64,000 nt of DNA from Paradesertivirga superstes (GTDB taxonomy: Bacteria > Bacteroidota > Bacteroidia > Sphingobacteriales > Sphingobacteriaceae). Made by a program: the position numbers and the translations under genes. The stretch is taken from the NCBI RefSeq assembly GCF_037622515.1, contig NZ_JBBJCN010000002.1, positions 1-64,000 on the forward strand, in the 5' to 3' direction. Below are positions 63,384-64,000 of this stretch, piece after piece; the first letter of the stretch is position 1; every line of letters begins with the position of its first letter. Below the pieces are notes generated by a model. That model had not been told where the DNA came from. It worked only from the letters and a program-made list of their open reading frames with translations, and did not search any database.

Positions 63384-64000
63384 TTAATCTTCTAACGGTT
63401 CATCCTCCTCATTGGTATCCTCATCTTCATCCAGATCAGAAGCTTCAGATAAATCGGATGAGTTTACACTATCTATAACTTCTTCATCCGTAACAGGAGG
63501 TTCGGAAGATACATATCCTTCAGTTTCAAGAATTCCGTCAGCTTCTAAAATAGCCTCTGCGTCATCCAAAACCTCTTCTTCATGTTCAACTTTTGCAACT
63601 GAGGCAATTTCATCGTCACCTTTAAGAGTAATTAAACGCACCCCTTGCGTAGCTCTTCCCATTACTCTGAGTTCGCTTACAGCGATACGAATTACAATTC
63701 CGGATTTGTTAATGATCATCAGATCATCCTTATCGGTAATATCTTTAATTGAAATCAGATCTCCCGTTTTCTCCGTCACATTAAGTGTTTTTACACCCTT
63801 ACCGCCGCGATTAGTAATACGATAATCCTCTAAGTCTGTACGCTTTCCGTATCCTTTTTCTGAAACAACTAAAATCGTCGATTCCGGATCATTGATACTG
63901 ATCATTCCGATCACTTCATCTTTATCATGCGCCAAAGTAACTCCGCGAACACCTGTCGCTGTACGTCCCATTGGCCTTACTGTAGATTCATTGAAACGAA
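63384..64000 (-). CDS. gyrA: DNA gyrase subunit A, C-terminal part (runs off right edge)
   Basis: The minus-strand frame is open from the window edge to TAA at 63384, so only about 205 C-terminal residues are present. They form blades of the DNA-wrapping beta-pinwheel (RPMGRTATGVRGVTL, GYGKRTDLEDYRITNRGGKG then VKTLNV, RVMGRATQGVRLITL). A long acidic tail ends EDEDTNEEDEPLED, as in many GyrA proteins. The breakage-reunion domain is outside the window. Confidence 0.93.
   Translation of the reverse strand, partial: RFNESTVRPMGRTATGVRGVTLAHDKDEVIGMISINDPESTILVVSEKGYGKRTDLEDYRITNRGGKGVKTLNVTEKTGDLISIKDITDKDDLMIINKSGIVIRIAVSELRVMGRATQGVRLITLKGDDEIASVAKVEHEEEVLDDAEAILEADGILETEGYVSSEPPVTDEEVIDSVNSSDLSEASDLDEDEDTNEEDEPLED

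Noticed and set aside
1..64000. CRISPR arrays, tRNA/rRNA genes, insertion sequences, prophage
   Set aside because: No regularly spaced repeats, no cloverleaf-like or rRNA-like sequences, and no transposase, integrase or phage proteins were seen on reading both strands.

Overview
The window looks like a chromosome segment of a Bacteroidota bacterium, most likely family Sphingobacteriaceae (Pedobacter/Mucilaginibacter-like). Evidence: AT-rich DNA, few Shine-Dalgarno sites, candidate promoters with the Bacteroidota -7 element TAnnTTTG, an MG2/plug-type surface protein, a Bacteroidota-type LptD, two futalosine-pathway menaquinone genes, and a PhoH/PurC/STAS/RNase Z housekeeping neighbourhood. This assignment is inferred from protein families, not from rRNA.

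Layout. 1-1630: N-terminal part of a large secreted repeat protein (runs off the left edge). 1971-3306: AraC regulator and DUF983 membrane protein. 3365-6694: glycogen-debranching-type glucosidase and a GT4 glycosyltransferase. 6978-8006: stand-alone CheB methylesterase. 8272-9393: PL10-type pectate lyase. 9649-19298: eight-gene operon, regulated by a DeoR protein, with a fucose-isomerase-like enzyme, a split transketolase, a complete ribose-type ABC importer plus DUF2291, and an FGGY kinase. This set matches the isomerase/kinase/transketolase route for D-apiose, a branched pentose of pectin. The pectate lyase and the operon share a promoter-like motif. 19299-19994: gene-free stretch. 19995-35097: CBS-domain protein followed by a full 13-gene complex I operon (nuoA, B, fused CD, E-N).

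35107-42164 (minus strand): MG2/plug outer-surface protein, metallo-beta-lactamase RNA exonuclease, ABC exporter, SAM hydroxide adenosyltransferase. 42265-45659 (plus): phoH, purC, STAS protein, rnz. 45692-48344 (minus): MCE/MlaD protein and two paralogous cell-wall amidases, divergent from an lptD-cinA-E2 acyltransferase run (48395-53660) closed by a clear terminator. 53727-56283 (minus): homoserine acetyltransferase under a SAM-I riboswitch, then a trans-sulfuration PLP enzyme. 56409-58981: mqnE, a histidine phosphatase and mqnA, two steps of menaquinone synthesis. Menaquinone is the expected electron acceptor of the complex I in this window. 58991-60960: a small unknown protein, a DUF2383 four-helix protein and Ku. 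61070-64000 (minus): two TPR proteins downstream of the 3' end of gyrA, which runs off the right edge.

No tRNA, rRNA, CRISPR array, transposase or phage gene was recognised. The most interesting region is the pectate lyase plus putative apiose operon and its shared control motif. The SAM-I riboswitch with a small ORF in its leader and the Escherichia-like complex I locus come next.
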